Positions 17,396-27,424 of a DNA stretch of 53,509 nucleotides are shown piece by piece. The DNA is from Helicobacteraceae bacterium (GTDB lineage: Bacteria > Campylobacterota > Campylobacteria > Campylobacterales > SZUA-545): contig JAISOU010000074.1 in the NCBI GenBank assembly GCA_031275395.1, positions 1-53,509 on the forward strand, in the 5' to 3' direction. Each line of letters opens with the position of its first letter. Within the stretch, counting starts at the first letter, position 1. The notes under the pieces are model-generated. The model worked only from the letters and a program-made list of their open reading frames with translations. It searched no databases and had not been told where the DNA came from. A program made the translations under genes and the position numbers.

Positions 17396-18609
17396 AGCGC
17401 CGCTTTGTAGGCGTTGCCGCCGTTAAGTTTTACAAACCGCAAAGCCGCGTCCGCGGCGCTGATGCAGTCGCCCTCGCTTTTACATTGCGATCGCAAAGCC
17501 GCGCCTACGCTTAAGGTTACGTTAAAGTTTCTATTTTCGTATACAAAGCGTTTGGAAGCCATTTTCGTTACGATCGTTTGTAAAGCGGTTTCGATCTCGC
17601 TTTTTGTTTGATTGACAATCAGCATTAAAAACGTATGACCGATATAGTGTCCGTAAGTAGCGTTTTGCGGCAACGATTTTGAAAGAAAGTCCGCCGCGAT
17701 ACTAAGCACCGTTTCAAAGCTGCCGATTCCTAGTTCGTTTAGCAGGTTTTCAAAATCGTCTATCTCTAAAAATACCGCGACGTAATCGGTTTTGTTTGCG
17801 TCAAACTCCCGTTCGCGCTCCTCCAAATCGGCGTTGATCGACCTGCGATTTGGCGCTTTGGTCGTTTCGTCGCGTAGAGCCTCGCGCTTCGATTTGGCAA
17901 GCTCCTCTTCGAGAGCGTCGATACGGCTTTGCATATCTCCTATGGTCTGCGTTCTATTTTTAAGCGACGAGTTAAAGTTTGCCAACGTTTTTTTGAACGC
18001 GCTTAAAAAATTGTCGCCGCTCGCTTCGCCGCGTTCGATCGTCCGCGCTAGCTCGCTGTTTTCGGCGTTTTGAGCCTCCAACGCGCTGTGAAACTCTTTG
18101 ATCGTCGCTTCCAGCGTTTTTATACGCTCGCTTGCCTCGTTTAACCTCCGCGTTAAAAGGTTAGGAGCGCTTTTAGATTGCAAGCGCGTCCAGCGACGTT
18201 TTTCATCTTCTAAAATCAGCGGGCGCGACATATCGCGCTCTAAAGAGAACTTCGCCTCTTCGCCAAGCTCGCCGCCCATAGCCTCGATCACGACTAATAA
18301 ACGGCGAACCAGCGCCGTAGATACGATAAGCGACGCGAATTCGCTAGAGGAGCTAGTCGCCTGATTTAGCCGCGAGGTTAAAAAGACGATAAGCTCCTCT
18401 TGCGTGCGAATACGATACGCTTCGGCCTCTTTTTTAATGCGCGGCGAAAGGTTTTCTATGGCGCGGGCGATAAAGTTGCAATCGTGGAGATTGAGTCCCA
18501 ACTTTTTCGCTTCGGCGCAGAAAACGCGGCGGTAGTTTTCGGGCGTGATCGGCTCTTTGGTCTGTCTGAAAACCTCTAAAGCGTTTTTGATTGCCTCCGA
18601 TAGCGACAT
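17392..18609 (-). CDS. GGDEF-fold protein with degenerate active site
   Basis: 405 aa. The N-terminal helical part (1-245) includes a coiled coil (about 155-245), followed by a GGDEF-fold domain (about 250-405: DETTKAPNRRSINADLEERE, YVAVFLEIDDFENLLNELG, FNVTLSVGAALR). The GGDEF signature is replaced by IGHTF at residues 323-327, so it probably does not make c-di-GMP. The same neighbourhood (between folC and lptE) is conserved in this phylum. This is the second degenerate GGDEF protein of the window. Confidence 0.75.
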   Translation of the reverse strand: MSLSEAIKNALEVFRQTKEPITPENYRRVFCAEAKKLGLNLHDCNFIARAIENLSPRIKKEAEAYRIRTQEELIVFLTSRLNQATSSSSEFASLIVSTALVRRLLVVIEAMGGELGEEAKFSLERDMSRPLILEDEKRRWTRLQSKSAPNLLTRRLNEASERIKTLEATIKEFHSALEAQNAENSELARTIERGEASGDNFLSAFKKTLANFNSSLKNRTQTIGDMQSRIDALEEELAKSKREALRDETTKAPNRRSINADLEEREREFDANKTDYVAVFLEIDDFENLLNELGIGSFETVLSIAADFLSKSLPQNATYGHYIGHTFLMLIVNQTKSEIETALQTIVTKMASKRFVYENRNFNVTLSVGAALRSQCKSEGDCISAADAALRFVKLNGGNAYKAAL

Positions 18610-19100
18610 CAGCGTTTCAACATAATAATATTTGCGATCAACATATCGAGCGCCTTTAACGCCGCCTCTCTTGCCGCTTCGTTTTTAGCTTCGTCGCTTA
18701 ATACGGAGCTTGGCTCGGCCGCGAAATCGCGTTCGCCGCTTACGCTAAAGCGACGGTTTTTAATTTTATCGCTATTAACGATCGCGCTCATCGTTACGTT
18801 CGATCGATAGAGGATTATAAAGCCGTCCGCGTCTTTTTGTATCGAGGTTACATTGTAACGGTAATCGACAATCTCAATCGTCGTGTCCGCCTCCTCTCTT
18901 GAAACAAGCCGTTTGCCAAAACGCGAAACGATCGCTTCGTTAAGCGCGTTGATTAAAATTGGCGCGCTTTGCGGATCGGCGCGGTTGATAGCCGCGTCGG
19001 CGAAAACCTTATCGCCTAGCGTTTCTTTTATGTAGTGCGCGGCAGGTTTATAGCCGCAACCCGATAGTAGCAGAGATAGGGCGATAAGAACCGCTTTCAT
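18609..19100 (-). CDS. lptE: LPS-assembly lipoprotein LptE
   Basis: 163 aa outer-membrane lipoprotein: a signal sequence ends in the lipobox LLSGC (Cys15), followed by [29 protein letters not shown], which is typical of LptE in the phylum. LptE plugs the LptD barrel for LPS export. The gene overlaps leuS by 4 nt and the GGDEF-like gene by one nt. The order leuS-lptE is conserved. Confidence 0.82.
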   Translation of the reverse strand: MKAVLIALSLLLSGCGYKPAAHYIKETLGDKVFADAAINRADPQSAPILINALNEAIVSRFGKRLVSREEADTTIEIVDYRYNVTSIQKDADGFIILYRSNVTMSAIVNSDKIKNRRFSVSGERDFAAEPSSVLSDEAKNEAAREAALKALDMLIANIIMLKR

Positions 19101-21544
19101 TTGACTACAAAATTGACGAGTTTTTTGGGAACGACGATCTCTTTAACGATCGTCGCGCCCAAACGCTCGCCGAGCTTATTTTTCGCCGCTACGATAATTT
19201 CGTCGTTAGTCGCTCTTATGTCAAGAGCTACCTCGCCGCGCAATTTGCCGTTAATTTGAATCGCGTAGGTTACGCTATCCTGTTCAAACACGCCTTCGGG
19301 AATCGCGATTGGCGAGAAAAACGTCCGATTAAATAGCCGTTCGCTTAGTTCGTAGCAGATATGCGGCGCGATCGGTTCTAGCAAAGTTAATAAAACAAAA
19401 TATCCTTCGCTCCAAACCTTCTCGTTATTTTGAGCTTGCAGGGCGTTCAAAGCCTCCATACAAGCGGCGATCAACGTGTTGAAAGCGTAGGTTTTTTCAA
19501 AAACCTCCTCGTATTTTACCGCCGCCTCATAGACCTTGCGCCGCGCTAGTTTCTCCGCGCCAGTCAGCGCGTTTTGCGCGATTGCGGGCAAAGCGCAAAT
19601 CGTCGCGTTTTCGGCGTTATTCCATAGGCGATTTAGAAAGCGGCGACAACCTTCTAGCGCGTTGTCGTTCCACTCTAGCTCTTTGGCGGGCGGCGCGGCA
19701 AATAATATAAACATTCGCGTTGCGTCCGCGCCGAAACGTTCGATCATATCGTCGGGATCGACGACGTTTCCTTTAGATTTGCTCATCTTCGCGCCGTCTT
19801 TTAGCACCATACCCTGCGTCAGAAGGGAGCTAAACGGCTCGTCAAAACTTAAACGCCCCGCGTCGCGCAAAGCCTTTGTGAAAAATCTAGCGTATAAGAG
19901 ATGCAAAATGGCGTGTTCGATCCCGCCGATGTAGAGATCGACGGGCAAAAAACGTTCCGTCGCCTCTTTGTCAAACGGCTCTTTTTCCCATAGTTCTCGC
20001 GGGGTCGCGTAGCGCAGAAAATACCAGCTAGATTGAACGAAAGTATCCATTGTGTCGGTTTCGCGCCGCGCTTTCGCGCCGCATTTTGGGCAAACGCATT
20101 CCTTGAAAATCGGGTGGTTTTCTAGCGGATTTCCCTCGCCCGTGATCTGCGCGTCTTCGGGCAGAGCGACCGGTAGATTTTCCTTTTTTTCTGGAACGAT
20201 TCCGCAATTTGGACAGATAATCAACGGAATTGGCGCGCCCCAATAGCGTTGGCGCGAGATTCCCCAATCTTTTAATTTGTAGTTGATAACGCTTTTTCCG
20301 ATCTTGGCGTTTTCAAAATACGTCGCGATCGCCTCTCTCGCTTCCGCGCTTTTTAAGTCGCTAAAATCGCCGCTCTTTTCCAAAACGCCGTCTTGCGTAA
20401 AGGCTTCGTCCGCTTTATCGCCGCCGTCGATAGGAGCGATAACGCGCTTGATCGGCAAGCCGTATTTTTTAGCGAAATCAAAATCGCGGCTATCGTGCGC
20501 GGGAACGCTCATCACCGCGCCGCCGCCGTATTCGCTCAATACAAAATTGGCGCACCAAAGCGGTATTTTCTCGCCCGTCAATGGGTGAATCGCGTTTAGT
20601 CCTAGCGCAATCCCCTCTTTTTCGCCGCCGCCGCGCTCTTTTGGCGGCGTTCTTTGGATCTTTTCAAGCCGCGAAAGATCGGCGCTATCTAGCGTTTTTA
20701 GCGCCTGTAGTTTTCGGACAATCGAATGTTCCGGAGCTAGAGCGCAGTAGGTTACGCCGTAGATCGTATCGGCTCGCGTCGTGAAAACGCCAAAATTGTC
20801 AATTTCTTTGCCTAATTTTGCGATCGAATCGCTATCTAGCGCGAAACTAAACTCCAGCCCCTCGCTACGTCCTATCCAATTTTCTTGCTGGATCAAAACC
20901 TGATTAGCCCATTTGCCTTCTAGTTTTTTTAGATCGCCGAGAAGTTCGGCGGCGTATTTGGAGATCTTAAAGTAGTATTGATTCATCTCTTTCAAAACGA
21001 CGGGCGAGTCGCAACGCCAACATTTGCCCTCGATTACCTGTTCGTTTGCCAGCACGGTTTGATCTTTTGGACACCAATTCAGCAAGCCCGCTTTTTTTTC
21101 GATTAGTCCCATATTCCACAGATCGATAAAAAGCGCCTGTTCGTGCTTGGTGTAGAGCGGATCGCTTGTGGCAAACTCGCGGCTCCACGCAAAGCTCAAG
21201 CCTAGCCGTTTTAGCTCGCCTCGCATCTGATCGATATTGTCGTAAGTCCATTTTTTGGGGTGAATACCGCGTTTGATCGCGGCGTTTTCGGCGGGCATTC
21301 CGAAACTATCCCAACCCATCGGGTGCAAAACGTTAAAGCCGCTCGAGCGGTAATAACGCGCGAAAGCGTCGCTAATGGCGTAGTTGCGCACGTGTCCCAT
21401 ATGGATTCGCCCGCTCGGATAGGGAAACATACTAAGAACGTATTTTTTAGGTTTGGCGCTATTTGCTTCAGGTTCGAAAGCGTTTTGCTTCTCCCAGATT
21501 TTCCGCCATTTCGCTTCAACGTCTTGCGGCTGATAGGCTTCCAC
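19097..21544 (-). CDS. leuS: Leucyl-tRNA synthetase
   Basis: Class I synthetase, 815 aa. HIGH-type motif HMGH at residues 48-51, the zinc/editing insert ([23 protein letters not shown]), the CP1 editing domain ([21 protein letters not shown]), and [12 protein letters not shown] near the C-terminal third are all visible. The start codon is GTG, with AGAGGA upstream. First gene of the leuS-lptE-GGDEF-folC-M23-bactofilin chain, all overlapping or touching. Confidence 0.98.
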   Translation of the reverse strand: MEAYQPQDVEAKWRKIWEKQNAFEPEANSAKPKKYVLSMFPYPSGRIHMGHVRNYAISDAFARYYRSSGFNVLHPMGWDSFGMPAENAAIKRGIHPKKWTYDNIDQMRGELKRLGLSFAWSREFATSDPLYTKHEQALFIDLWNMGLIEKKAGLLNWCPKDQTVLANEQVIEGKCWRCDSPVVLKEMNQYYFKISKYAAELLGDLKKLEGKWANQVLIQQENWIGRSEGLEFSFALDSDSIAKLGKEIDNFGVFTTRADTIYGVTYCALAPEHSIVRKLQALKTLDSADLSRLEKIQRTPPKERGGGEKEGIALGLNAIHPLTGEKIPLWCANFVLSEYGGGAVMSVPAHDSRDFDFAKKYGLPIKRVIAPIDGGDKADEAFTQDGVLEKSGDFSDLKSAEAREAIATYFENAKIGKSVINYKLKDWGISRQRYWGAPIPLIICPNCGIVPEKKENLPVALPEDAQITGEGNPLENHPIFKECVCPKCGAKARRETDTMDTFVQSSWYFLRYATPRELWEKEPFDKEATERFLPVDLYIGGIEHAILHLLYARFFTKALRDAGRLSFDEPFSSLLTQGMVLKDGAKMSKSKGNVVDPDDMIERFGADATRMFILFAAPPAKELEWNDNALEGCRRFLNRLWNNAENATICALPAIAQNALTGAEKLARRKVYEAAVKYEEVFEKTYAFNTLIAACMEALNALQAQNNEKVWSEGYFVLLTLLEPIAPHICYELSERLFNRTFFSPIAIPEGVFEQDSVTYAIQINGKLRGEVALDIRATNDEIIVAAKNKLGERLGATIVKEIVVPKKLVNFVVK

Positions 21545-21798
21545 TAAATATCCTCTTTTGCGTTTTATAGCGTCTTTGCGCTTGCAAGATCTTAATAATT
21601 CAAGTTGGCGATCATAGCAAAAATCGTTTTTGCCTTGCCGCGTATAGCTCGCTCTGTAGTAGAATGAAGGAGCGCAAGGCGCGGAGGAAGCGCCGATCCC
21701 CGATCGTTTGTAAGTTTTGAATACTCGCGACGCAAAAGCCGTCTTATTTCAAAAACCTACGCGCTAGACGCGATCGCCGCCTTGTCCGACCTAAAACG
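21545..21798. other. 254-bp intergenic region with hairpins
   Basis: It lies between DUF6394 and leuS, both on the minus strand, and presumably holds the leuS promoter. On the plus strand GCCTTGC (21632-21638) can pair with GCAAGGC (21674-21680), and GGCGC-GGAGGAA-GCGCC (21678-21694) forms a perfect small hairpin with a purine loop. No gene was supported. Confidence 0.35.
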
Positions 21799-22137
21799 TT
21801 AAATATCTTCTTTAGTCTTTGCCGACTCGATCAAAAACAGCGCCGTCGTTACGACGTTCGAGATCGCCGCACCGATCGTAAGAGCCGTAGCCGCCTCGTA
21901 ATTTTCGCTAAAAAGAAGCGTAAAAAACGCGGGTACAAGGTGCAAATCGGCAACTAGCGACGAGGCTAAAAGCTCCGCCGCGAGTAGATTGCGCACGCCC
22001 ATTTTTAAGAGCGTAGAGATCAGATTTACGCCTGTGGCTATGTAGAGATATACGGGTTCGCTGTGGTATAAAAAGCCCGCCGCCGTAGTCAGGCTCATCA
22101 GCGTAAAGAATACATAAACGACTTTGCCCCAATCCAT
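21799..22137 (-). CDS. DUF6394-type small membrane protein
   Basis: 112 aa with three to four hydrophobic segments (VVYVFFTLMSLTTAAGFLY, VYLYIATGVNLISTLL, AELLASSLVADLHLVPAFFTLLF, ALTIGAAISNVVTTALFLIE). It touches secF with one shared base and so is probably co-expressed with the Sec genes. I know this family only as a conserved Campylobacterota membrane protein next to secDF. No function is known to me. Confidence 0.7.
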   Translation of the reverse strand: MDWGKVVYVFFTLMSLTTAAGFLYHSEPVYLYIATGVNLISTLLKMGVRNLLAAELLASSLVADLHLVPAFFTLLFSENYEAATALTIGAAISNVVTTALFLIESAKTKEDI

Positions 22138-23099
22138 TAGATCGCCCCTCTTTCGTATAGCGCCCTTATTCGCGCTTTTTCCGCTTTTTCCTGCGCGGTT
22201 TTAGCCGCCCTTGCCTTCCACTCGCTAACGCTTACGCCAAAGGGACTAAGCAGGCTTGCCGCAAAAAAGATCGAGCTTAACGTACCGATGATTATGCCGG
22301 CAATCAAGACGAGCGAAAGCGGTTTAAGCGCCTCGCCGCCAAAAAGATAGGTGGTAAGGACGACAAAAAGCGTCGTAAGAGAGGTTAAAGTCGTCCGCGA
22401 AAGAGTTCTGCTGATCGCCTCGTCGATCGTTTCGCTTAATTGGCTTGCGCCCGCTTTGCCCATTATCTCCCTAATGCGATCGAACACGACGATCGTATCG
22501 TTTAGCGAATAGCCCAACACGGTTAAAAGCGCCGCTAAAATATCGAGATTCACGGGGATTTGCAACAAAACCACAAAGCCCACCGTAAGAAGAATATCGT
22601 GTATCGCGCACAGCGCCGCCGCGACCCCAAAGCGCCACTCGAAACGCAAGGTTATGTAGATCAGAATACCGATCAGCGAAACGACTACGGCCATAGTTCC
22701 AGCCGCGCGTAATTGCTCTCCGACCTTTGAACCGACCATATCGATTTTGCGTATCTCGAAGTCGCCCGTATCTTTTAGCGCGTCGCGTATCCGATCGCCA
22801 ACGTCCGAACCTAAAGAGCTTGTCATAGCGGACGCTTTTATAACGATCTCGCTGGGACTGCCAAACTCCTGAACCTGCGCTCCGTCAAAGATCGTCCCCT
22901 TTAGAACCTCGCGTATCTGATCTTGCGGCGCGTCGTTTTGATAGCGAACCTGAATCACCGTGCCGCCCGTAAAGTCGATCCCGTAATTAGGCGATTTAAG
23001 AAATAAAAGCGCGATCGCGGCGATTACGATCCCTATGATTACGATCAAGATCGGCTTTTGCCATTTTGCGAACGGGTATATTCGGCTGTATGGTTGCAT
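22137..23099 (-). CDS. secF: Protein translocase subunit SecF
   Basis: Proton-driven accessory of the SecYEG channel that pulls preproteins on the periplasmic side. 320 aa, six membrane helices. The N-terminal NYGIDFTGGTVIQVRY motif, AALCAIHDILLTVGF and the conserved LTVLGYSLNDTIVVFDRIRE segment are visible. It shares one base with secD and precedes DUF6394. Confidence 0.96.
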   Translation of the reverse strand: MQPYSRIYPFAKWQKPILIVIIGIVIAAIALLFLKSPNYGIDFTGGTVIQVRYQNDAPQDQIREVLKGTIFDGAQVQEFGSPSEIVIKASAMTSSLGSDVGDRIRDALKDTGDFEIRKIDMVGSKVGEQLRAAGTMAVVVSLIGILIYITLRFEWRFGVAAALCAIHDILLTVGFVVLLQIPVNLDILAALLTVLGYSLNDTIVVFDRIREIMGKAGASQLSETIDEAISRTLSRTTLTSLTTLFVVLTTYLFGGEALKPLSLVLIAGIIIGTLSSIFFAASLLSPFGVSVSEWKARAAKTAQEKAEKARIRALYERGAI

Positions 23100-24694
23100 T
23101 AAAGCGCTCCTTTTGGAACCGAGAAATAGCGGTTTATATTTTCTTTAGTAATTTTTGGCGCGAAAAACTCGAAAATGCCTCGCGTGCCGACGATCGCCGT
23201 GAGCATAGAACACAAAATCCCTACGCCCAGCGTTACCGCGAAACCTTTGACGGGGCCCGTGCCGTAAGCGTAAAGCGCGATCGCGGCGATAAGCGTCGTA
23301 ACGTTCGCGTCTAAGATCGCGCTGAAAGCGTTGGCGTAGCCCTGCTCGATCGCCTTTAACGCGCTTTTGCCCTCGTAAAGCAACTCTTTAATCCGCTCGT
23401 TGATAATCACGTTCGCATCGACCGCCATACCGATCGTAAGCACAATGCCGACCATACCGGGCAAGGTCAAGGTAGCCCCAAACAGAGCCATAATCGACAC
23501 GATCAAAAAGAGATTGACAAAAAGCGCCGCAACGCTAATTAACCCTGCGGCGCGGTAGTAGATAATCATAAAAACCGCGACGAGTAAAAAACCGCTAATA
23601 AGCGCGATCGCGCTCGCTTTAATGCTGTCCGCGCCTAGCGACGGCCCGACGCTGCGTTTTTCTTGCATCTCCACGCTCGCCGAAAGCGATCCGCTTCTAA
23701 GCGCGATAGCTAGATCGGCGGCTTCTTTGTCTTTGAAAGAACCGCTGATCTGTCCGCTACCGCCGCCGATTCTTTCGCGGATATTAGGGGCGCTATAGAT
23801 TTTGTTATCCAGCACGATCGCCAGCCGTTTGCCCACGTTTTTGCCGCTAAAATCGCCAAAGATTCTCGCGCCTTCGCTATCGAGCGTGAAGTGGATAACG
23901 GGTCTATTCGTCTGCGGATCGCTACCTACTCTAGCGTCCGTTAAATGTTCGCCGTCGAGAATTGGAATCTGCTTCACAACGTAACGAACGCTCGGATCAT
24001 AAACGTCGGGCAGGATAATCGATCCTAGCGCTCTGGCTTCCGCCTCGCTTAAAATTAAAGCGCGAGCGTTGTTCGCCTCGTCTACCGCCATCATCTGCAA
24101 ATGCGCCGCCTGCGCGATCAGACTTCTAGCCCTCTGTTCGTCTTCGTCGTTTTTAATGCCGGGCAACTCGACAAGGATTTGATCTACGCCCTGCCTTGCT
24201 ACGGTCGGTTCGCTTAAACCAAACTGATCGAGTCGGTTGCGGATCGTTTCCACCGCTTGCGAAACGGAAGAGCTACGCGCCAACTCCGCCTCTTCGTCGC
24301 TTAACGATAAAAAGTAGCGCGAAACGCCGCCGCTAATCTCCTCTTTTACCAAAACGCCGTTTAGCTGTTTGATATACTCGTTGAGTTTGCCCTTTGCCTT
24401 CGAGTCGAGCAGCTCAAACGAAAGGCTTTCCGGATCAAAGCGCAAACCGTCGATCAAAATATCGTTTTGATCCGTATAAACGCCGATCCCGCCCGCGATA
24501 CTTTTGATTCTGTTGGCGATCGCCTCTTCTGTATGCACGCCCAACAGCATATAAAGCCCGCCTTGCAGATCGAGCCCTAGATTGATCTTCGCGCCCCTGT
24601 CCCAATTCAAAAAGGTAGGCAGGCTAAAGGCTACGCCAAATATCAGCGCGACGATAAAAACGACTAAGCGCGAATTAACTCTTGACGGCGTCAA
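23099..24694 (-). CDS. secD: Protein translocase subunit SecD
   Basis: 531 aa partner of SecF. It has an N-terminal LGLDLQGGLYMLLGV motif, a periplasmic P1 domain with QAVETIRNRLDQFGLSEP and a C-terminal six-helix RND-like domain (GMVGIVLTIGMAVDANVIINERIKE). The start is TTG, with AGGAAA upstream and a 20-nt overlap with yajC. Confidence 0.96.
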   Translation of the reverse strand: MTPSRVNSRLVVFIVALIFGVAFSLPTFLNWDRGAKINLGLDLQGGLYMLLGVHTEEAIANRIKSIAGGIGVYTDQNDILIDGLRFDPESLSFELLDSKAKGKLNEYIKQLNGVLVKEEISGGVSRYFLSLSDEEAELARSSSVSQAVETIRNRLDQFGLSEPTVARQGVDQILVELPGIKNDEDEQRARSLIAQAAHLQMMAVDEANNARALILSEAEARALGSIILPDVYDPSVRYVVKQIPILDGEHLTDARVGSDPQTNRPVIHFTLDSEGARIFGDFSGKNVGKRLAIVLDNKIYSAPNIRERIGGGSGQISGSFKDKEAADLAIALRSGSLSASVEMQEKRSVGPSLGADSIKASAIALISGFLLVAVFMIIYYRAAGLISVAALFVNLFLIVSIMALFGATLTLPGMVGIVLTIGMAVDANVIINERIKELLYEGKSALKAIEQGYANAFSAILDANVTTLIAAIALYAYGTGPVKGFAVTLGVGILCSMLTAIVGTRGIFEFFAPKITKENINRYFSVPKGAL

Positions 24695-25019
24695 TTTCTA
24701 TTTTCCTCGCAACGGAGCTTTTGTCGATTTTAACGACGACGTCTTTGCTAATCTCGACTTTGATAAACTCCTCGTTCTCGTCCGCTTTTACCACTTCGGC
24801 GTAAATGCCGCCTGTGGTAACGACGCGATCGCCTCTTTGAAGAGTAGCGATCATCTCTTTATGCCTTTTGGCTTGTTGTTGGTTCGGGCGGATGATAAAA
24901 AAGTAAAAGAAGGCTAACATCACCAAGAGCGGCGGTAACATACCAAGCAACCCTGGCGCTCCCGCCGCCGCGTCTGCGGCGTTTGCCGCGCCTGAAACTA
25001 CTTCGGAAGAATCCGGCAT
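24675..25019 (-). CDS. yajC: Preprotein translocase subunit YajC
   Basis: Small single-span partner of SecDF. An alanine-rich N-terminus leads to a membrane helix (LLGMLPPLLVMLAFFYFFIIRP) followed by NQQQAKRHKEMIATLQRGDRVVTTGG, the family hallmark. The ATG at 25019 (MPDSSEV) is preceded by AAAGGACTTTT, a good ribosome binding site, so it is preferred over an in-frame start at 25070. 114 aa results. Confidence 0.93.
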   Translation of the reverse strand: MPDSSEVVSGAANAADAAAGAPGLLGMLPPLLVMLAFFYFFIIRPNQQQAKRHKEMIATLQRGDRVVTTGGIYAEVVKADENEEFIKVEISKDVVVKIDKSSVARKIEIDAVKS

Positions 25020-25134
25020 AAAAGTCCTTTTTGCAAAATTTTGTTTTTTTCGAAAGCGCAATCCTAACACAAGCGCGCTAATATACGCTTTAATAGGCGC
25101 GTTTGCGTCGAGCGGATTTATCTATTTAGAGGCT

Positions 25135-26292
25135 TTGGGGCTTGATCTCGCGCTTCTAAATACGATCGCGGCGATCGCGGCGATCGCGCTTTGGCTTAAC
25201 GCGGGCAAAAAGATCGCTTTCGCGTTTGGATTTTTCGCGGCGCTTTTATGGTTCTGGTGGATCGGGCTTAGTTTTTTATACACGCAATATCCAATTTTAG
25301 CGCCGTTTGCCGCGCTTGTCGTCGCGTTTAGCTACGCCGTTTTATTTTGGGCGATCGCCTTTTTGCCGCTGTGGGCGCGAGTTTTTGCGATCGCTTTTGC
25401 CTTTAGCTGGATCGAGCCTTTTGGTTTTGCGTGGTTTAAGCCCGAGCTTATCTTAGGAAGCGGCTACTTTTCTACGCATAGTTTCGCGTATCCGATTCTG
25501 GTTTTCTCGTGTTACTTTTTTATCTTTGGTTTTAAGCGCGCGCGCGATTTTGGTTATCGGGCGGCTTGCGGCGCGATCGGCGCTATTTTATTGATCGTTT
25601 GCTTTGTTTTGCCCGCGCCAAAAAGACCCGATTTTCCCGCGCTTGAAATTGAACTCGCGCAAACCGATATCAGTCAGTCGATCAAATGGGAACCGGCGGA
25701 TCTGCCGCGCCAAACGCTAGAGGTTTTCGAGCTAATCAATAAAGCGATCGAGGCGCGAAAAGATACGATCGTTTTGCCCGAAGCGGCTTTTGCTACTTTC
25801 TTAAATAGAGATCGGGCGCTTTTGGACAAGTTGGCGTTAAAAAGTTTTTCGATCTCTATCGTAGCCGGCGGCTTACATCTAAAAGGTAATCAACCCTACA
25901 ACAGCGCCTATATTTTCAAAGACGGCGAATACGAGATCGCCGATAAGGTTTTTCTTGTGCCTTTTGGCGAAGCAAGCCCTCTTCCTAAATGGGCTGGGCG
26001 CTGGATCAATACGCTATTTTTTGGCGGCGCCGTCGATTACCAAACAGCCGCGAAACCGACCGATTTTACGATTAAAAATTACGGCTTTCGTATAGCGATC
26101 TGCTACGAAGCGGGGATCGAAGCTATGTATAAAAAATCGCCGCCATATATGATTGCCATTTCAAATAACGGTTGGTTTATTCCCTCTATAGAACCGACTT
26201 TGCAAAAACTCTTAATGCGCCTATACGCCAGACGCTACGGCAAAATTATATGGCACAGCTCTAATGAAAGCCCTTCGGAAATAATCTATTAA
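25135..26292 (+). CDS. lnt: Apolipoprotein N-acyltransferase (start uncertain)
   Basis: Inner-membrane enzyme that adds the third acyl chain to lipoproteins. Multiple N-terminal helices, then a nitrilase-like domain with the triad in order: Glu in VLPEAAFATFL, Lys in IADKVFLVPFGE, Cys in AICYEAGIE. The TTG at 25135 is the only standard start but has no well-placed ribosome site, and the frame stays open upstream, encoding a plausible first helix (ALIYALIGAFASSGFIYLEAL). The true N-terminus is therefore probably upstream. Divergent from yajC, as in C. jejuni. Confidence 0.85.
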   Translation: MGLDLALLNTIAAIAAIALWLNAGKKIAFAFGFFAALLWFWWIGLSFLYTQYPILAPFAALVVAFSYAVLFWAIAFLPLWARVFAIAFAFSWIEPFGFAWFKPELILGSGYFSTHSFAYPILVFSCYFFIFGFKRARDFGYRAACGAIGAILLIVCFVLPAPKRPDFPALEIELAQTDISQSIKWEPADLPRQTLEVFELINKAIEARKDTIVLPEAAFATFLNRDRALLDKLALKSFSISIVAGGLHLKGNQPYNSAYIFKDGEYEIADKVFLVPFGEASPLPKWAGRWINTLFFGGAVDYQTAAKPTDFTIKNYGFRIAICYEAGIEAMYKKSPPYMIAISNNGWFIPSIEPTLQKLLMRLYARRYGKIIWHSSNESPSEIIY

Positions 26293-26313
26293 ACCGTTAT
26301 TTTCTAAACCAGC

Positions 26314-27294
26314 TTATTTTTGGTAGATTGCGTATTTTGTGGCGAGTTTGTAGGGACGATAAGAGAGCTTGACCTTTCGTAGATTTTCAAAGCCCATATC
26401 GTCGCCGACGTTGATATAAGTACAGTTATATTCGGCTTTTAAGACCTTGCAAAACTCTCGGAAAATATATTGCGCGCTTCCTAAAACCTCAAAATCGGTT
26501 TTCTCGATTAGCACGCTAGCGCTCGTTTTATTAAGTCGTTCGCCGACGGTAAATCCCACCGTGTCGTCGCCCATTTTCAGCACGATACCGATCAAAGAAA
26601 GCTCGGTATAACGTTTCAAAATCCTTCTGATAGCAAAGCGCTCGTGGCTAATACCGTCCAAAAACTGCTCGGTCTGATCTTTTGGCAGATAGCGCATACG
26701 GTTGGCGATCCAACGGTTTAATAGATCGTTGATCGCTTCGCCGTGCTTTTGCGGGTCTAAAATCTCGATCGACGTATTTGGATAGGTTTTACGAAACTTG
26801 TTAATTTCGTTGCGTTTGGCGTGAAATACGTTGCCTTTCAGCTCGATAAGATCGTCCGCAAGGTAGATGTAATCGGCGTATTTTTTTTCAACGAGGAAGT
26901 TTTCCAGTATCTCGAAAATCTCCGCGCCTTTTTCCAAATAATCGACAAACCCCTGCAAGAAAAACTCGCATACATAGTCGATACGCGAATAGTAGATCGA
27001 ACTATTATGTTCGTTCATAATCGCAAAACACTCGATTAGCGCGTCGTTGACCTTTTCTTTTTCGCCAAGCGGGGGCAAAAGCATAGTTAGCTCCTCGCCG
27101 CTTAACAAAAACAGGCAAAACGTATCTTTTACGATCGCGTAAAAACCGCTAGAATAGCTCAACCACACGTAATTTTGGGCGAACGTATAGTCGCTCGCCT
27201 CCGTGTCGATAAAGGCTAGATAACTTTCCATAATCTCTTTGGCTTCAATGTTGAAGGGGACGAGCCGATGCTCTTTGATCGAGAGCGAAACCAT
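26314..27294 (-). CDS. DUF2156 protein (GNAT-like, LPG-synthase C-terminal fold)
   Basis: About 326 aa from the ATG at 27294 (348 aa if started at 27360, but the extra residues look non-conserved). The family shares a fold with the aminoacyl-transferase domain of phosphatidylglycerol lysyltransferases. Segments such as HAKRNEINKFRKTYPN, GFTVGERLNKTSASVLIEKTD and YINVGDDMGFENLRKVKLSYRP are typical of DUF2156. Substrate unknown. It is convergent with lnt and 130 nt after the glycosyltransferase gene. Confidence 0.8.
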   Translation of the reverse strand: MVSLSIKEHRLVPFNIEAKEIMESYLAFIDTEASDYTFAQNYVWLSYSSGFYAIVKDTFCLFLLSGEELTMLLPPLGEKEKVNDALIECFAIMNEHNSSIYYSRIDYVCEFFLQGFVDYLEKGAEIFEILENFLVEKKYADYIYLADDLIELKGNVFHAKRNEINKFRKTYPNTSIEILDPQKHGEAINDLLNRWIANRMRYLPKDQTEQFLDGISHERFAIRRILKRYTELSLIGIVLKMGDDTVGFTVGERLNKTSASVLIEKTDFEVLGSAQYIFREFCKVLKAEYNCTYINVGDDMGFENLRKVKLSYRPYKLATKYAIYQK

Positions 27295-27424
27295 TTTATT
27301 GCTCTTTGCGTTAAGGTAAAACGACAGGCGAAAGCATAGCAAACTTGCGTAAAATTGCAACTAATGCGCGCCAAAAAACGCGAAAACTTGACTTTTGGCT
27401 TGCGGCGCGAAAAAGCGCGGGGCT

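Noticed and set aside
19536-19934. 132-aa open frame opposite leuS
   Set aside because: Antisense shadow; the Arg/Ser/Ala-rich sequence is typical of reversed GC-rich coding DNA.
21660-21700. SRP RNA-like hairpin with GGAGGAA
   Set aside because: The conserved SRP asymmetric loop sequences are absent; only a simple 5-bp hairpin remains.
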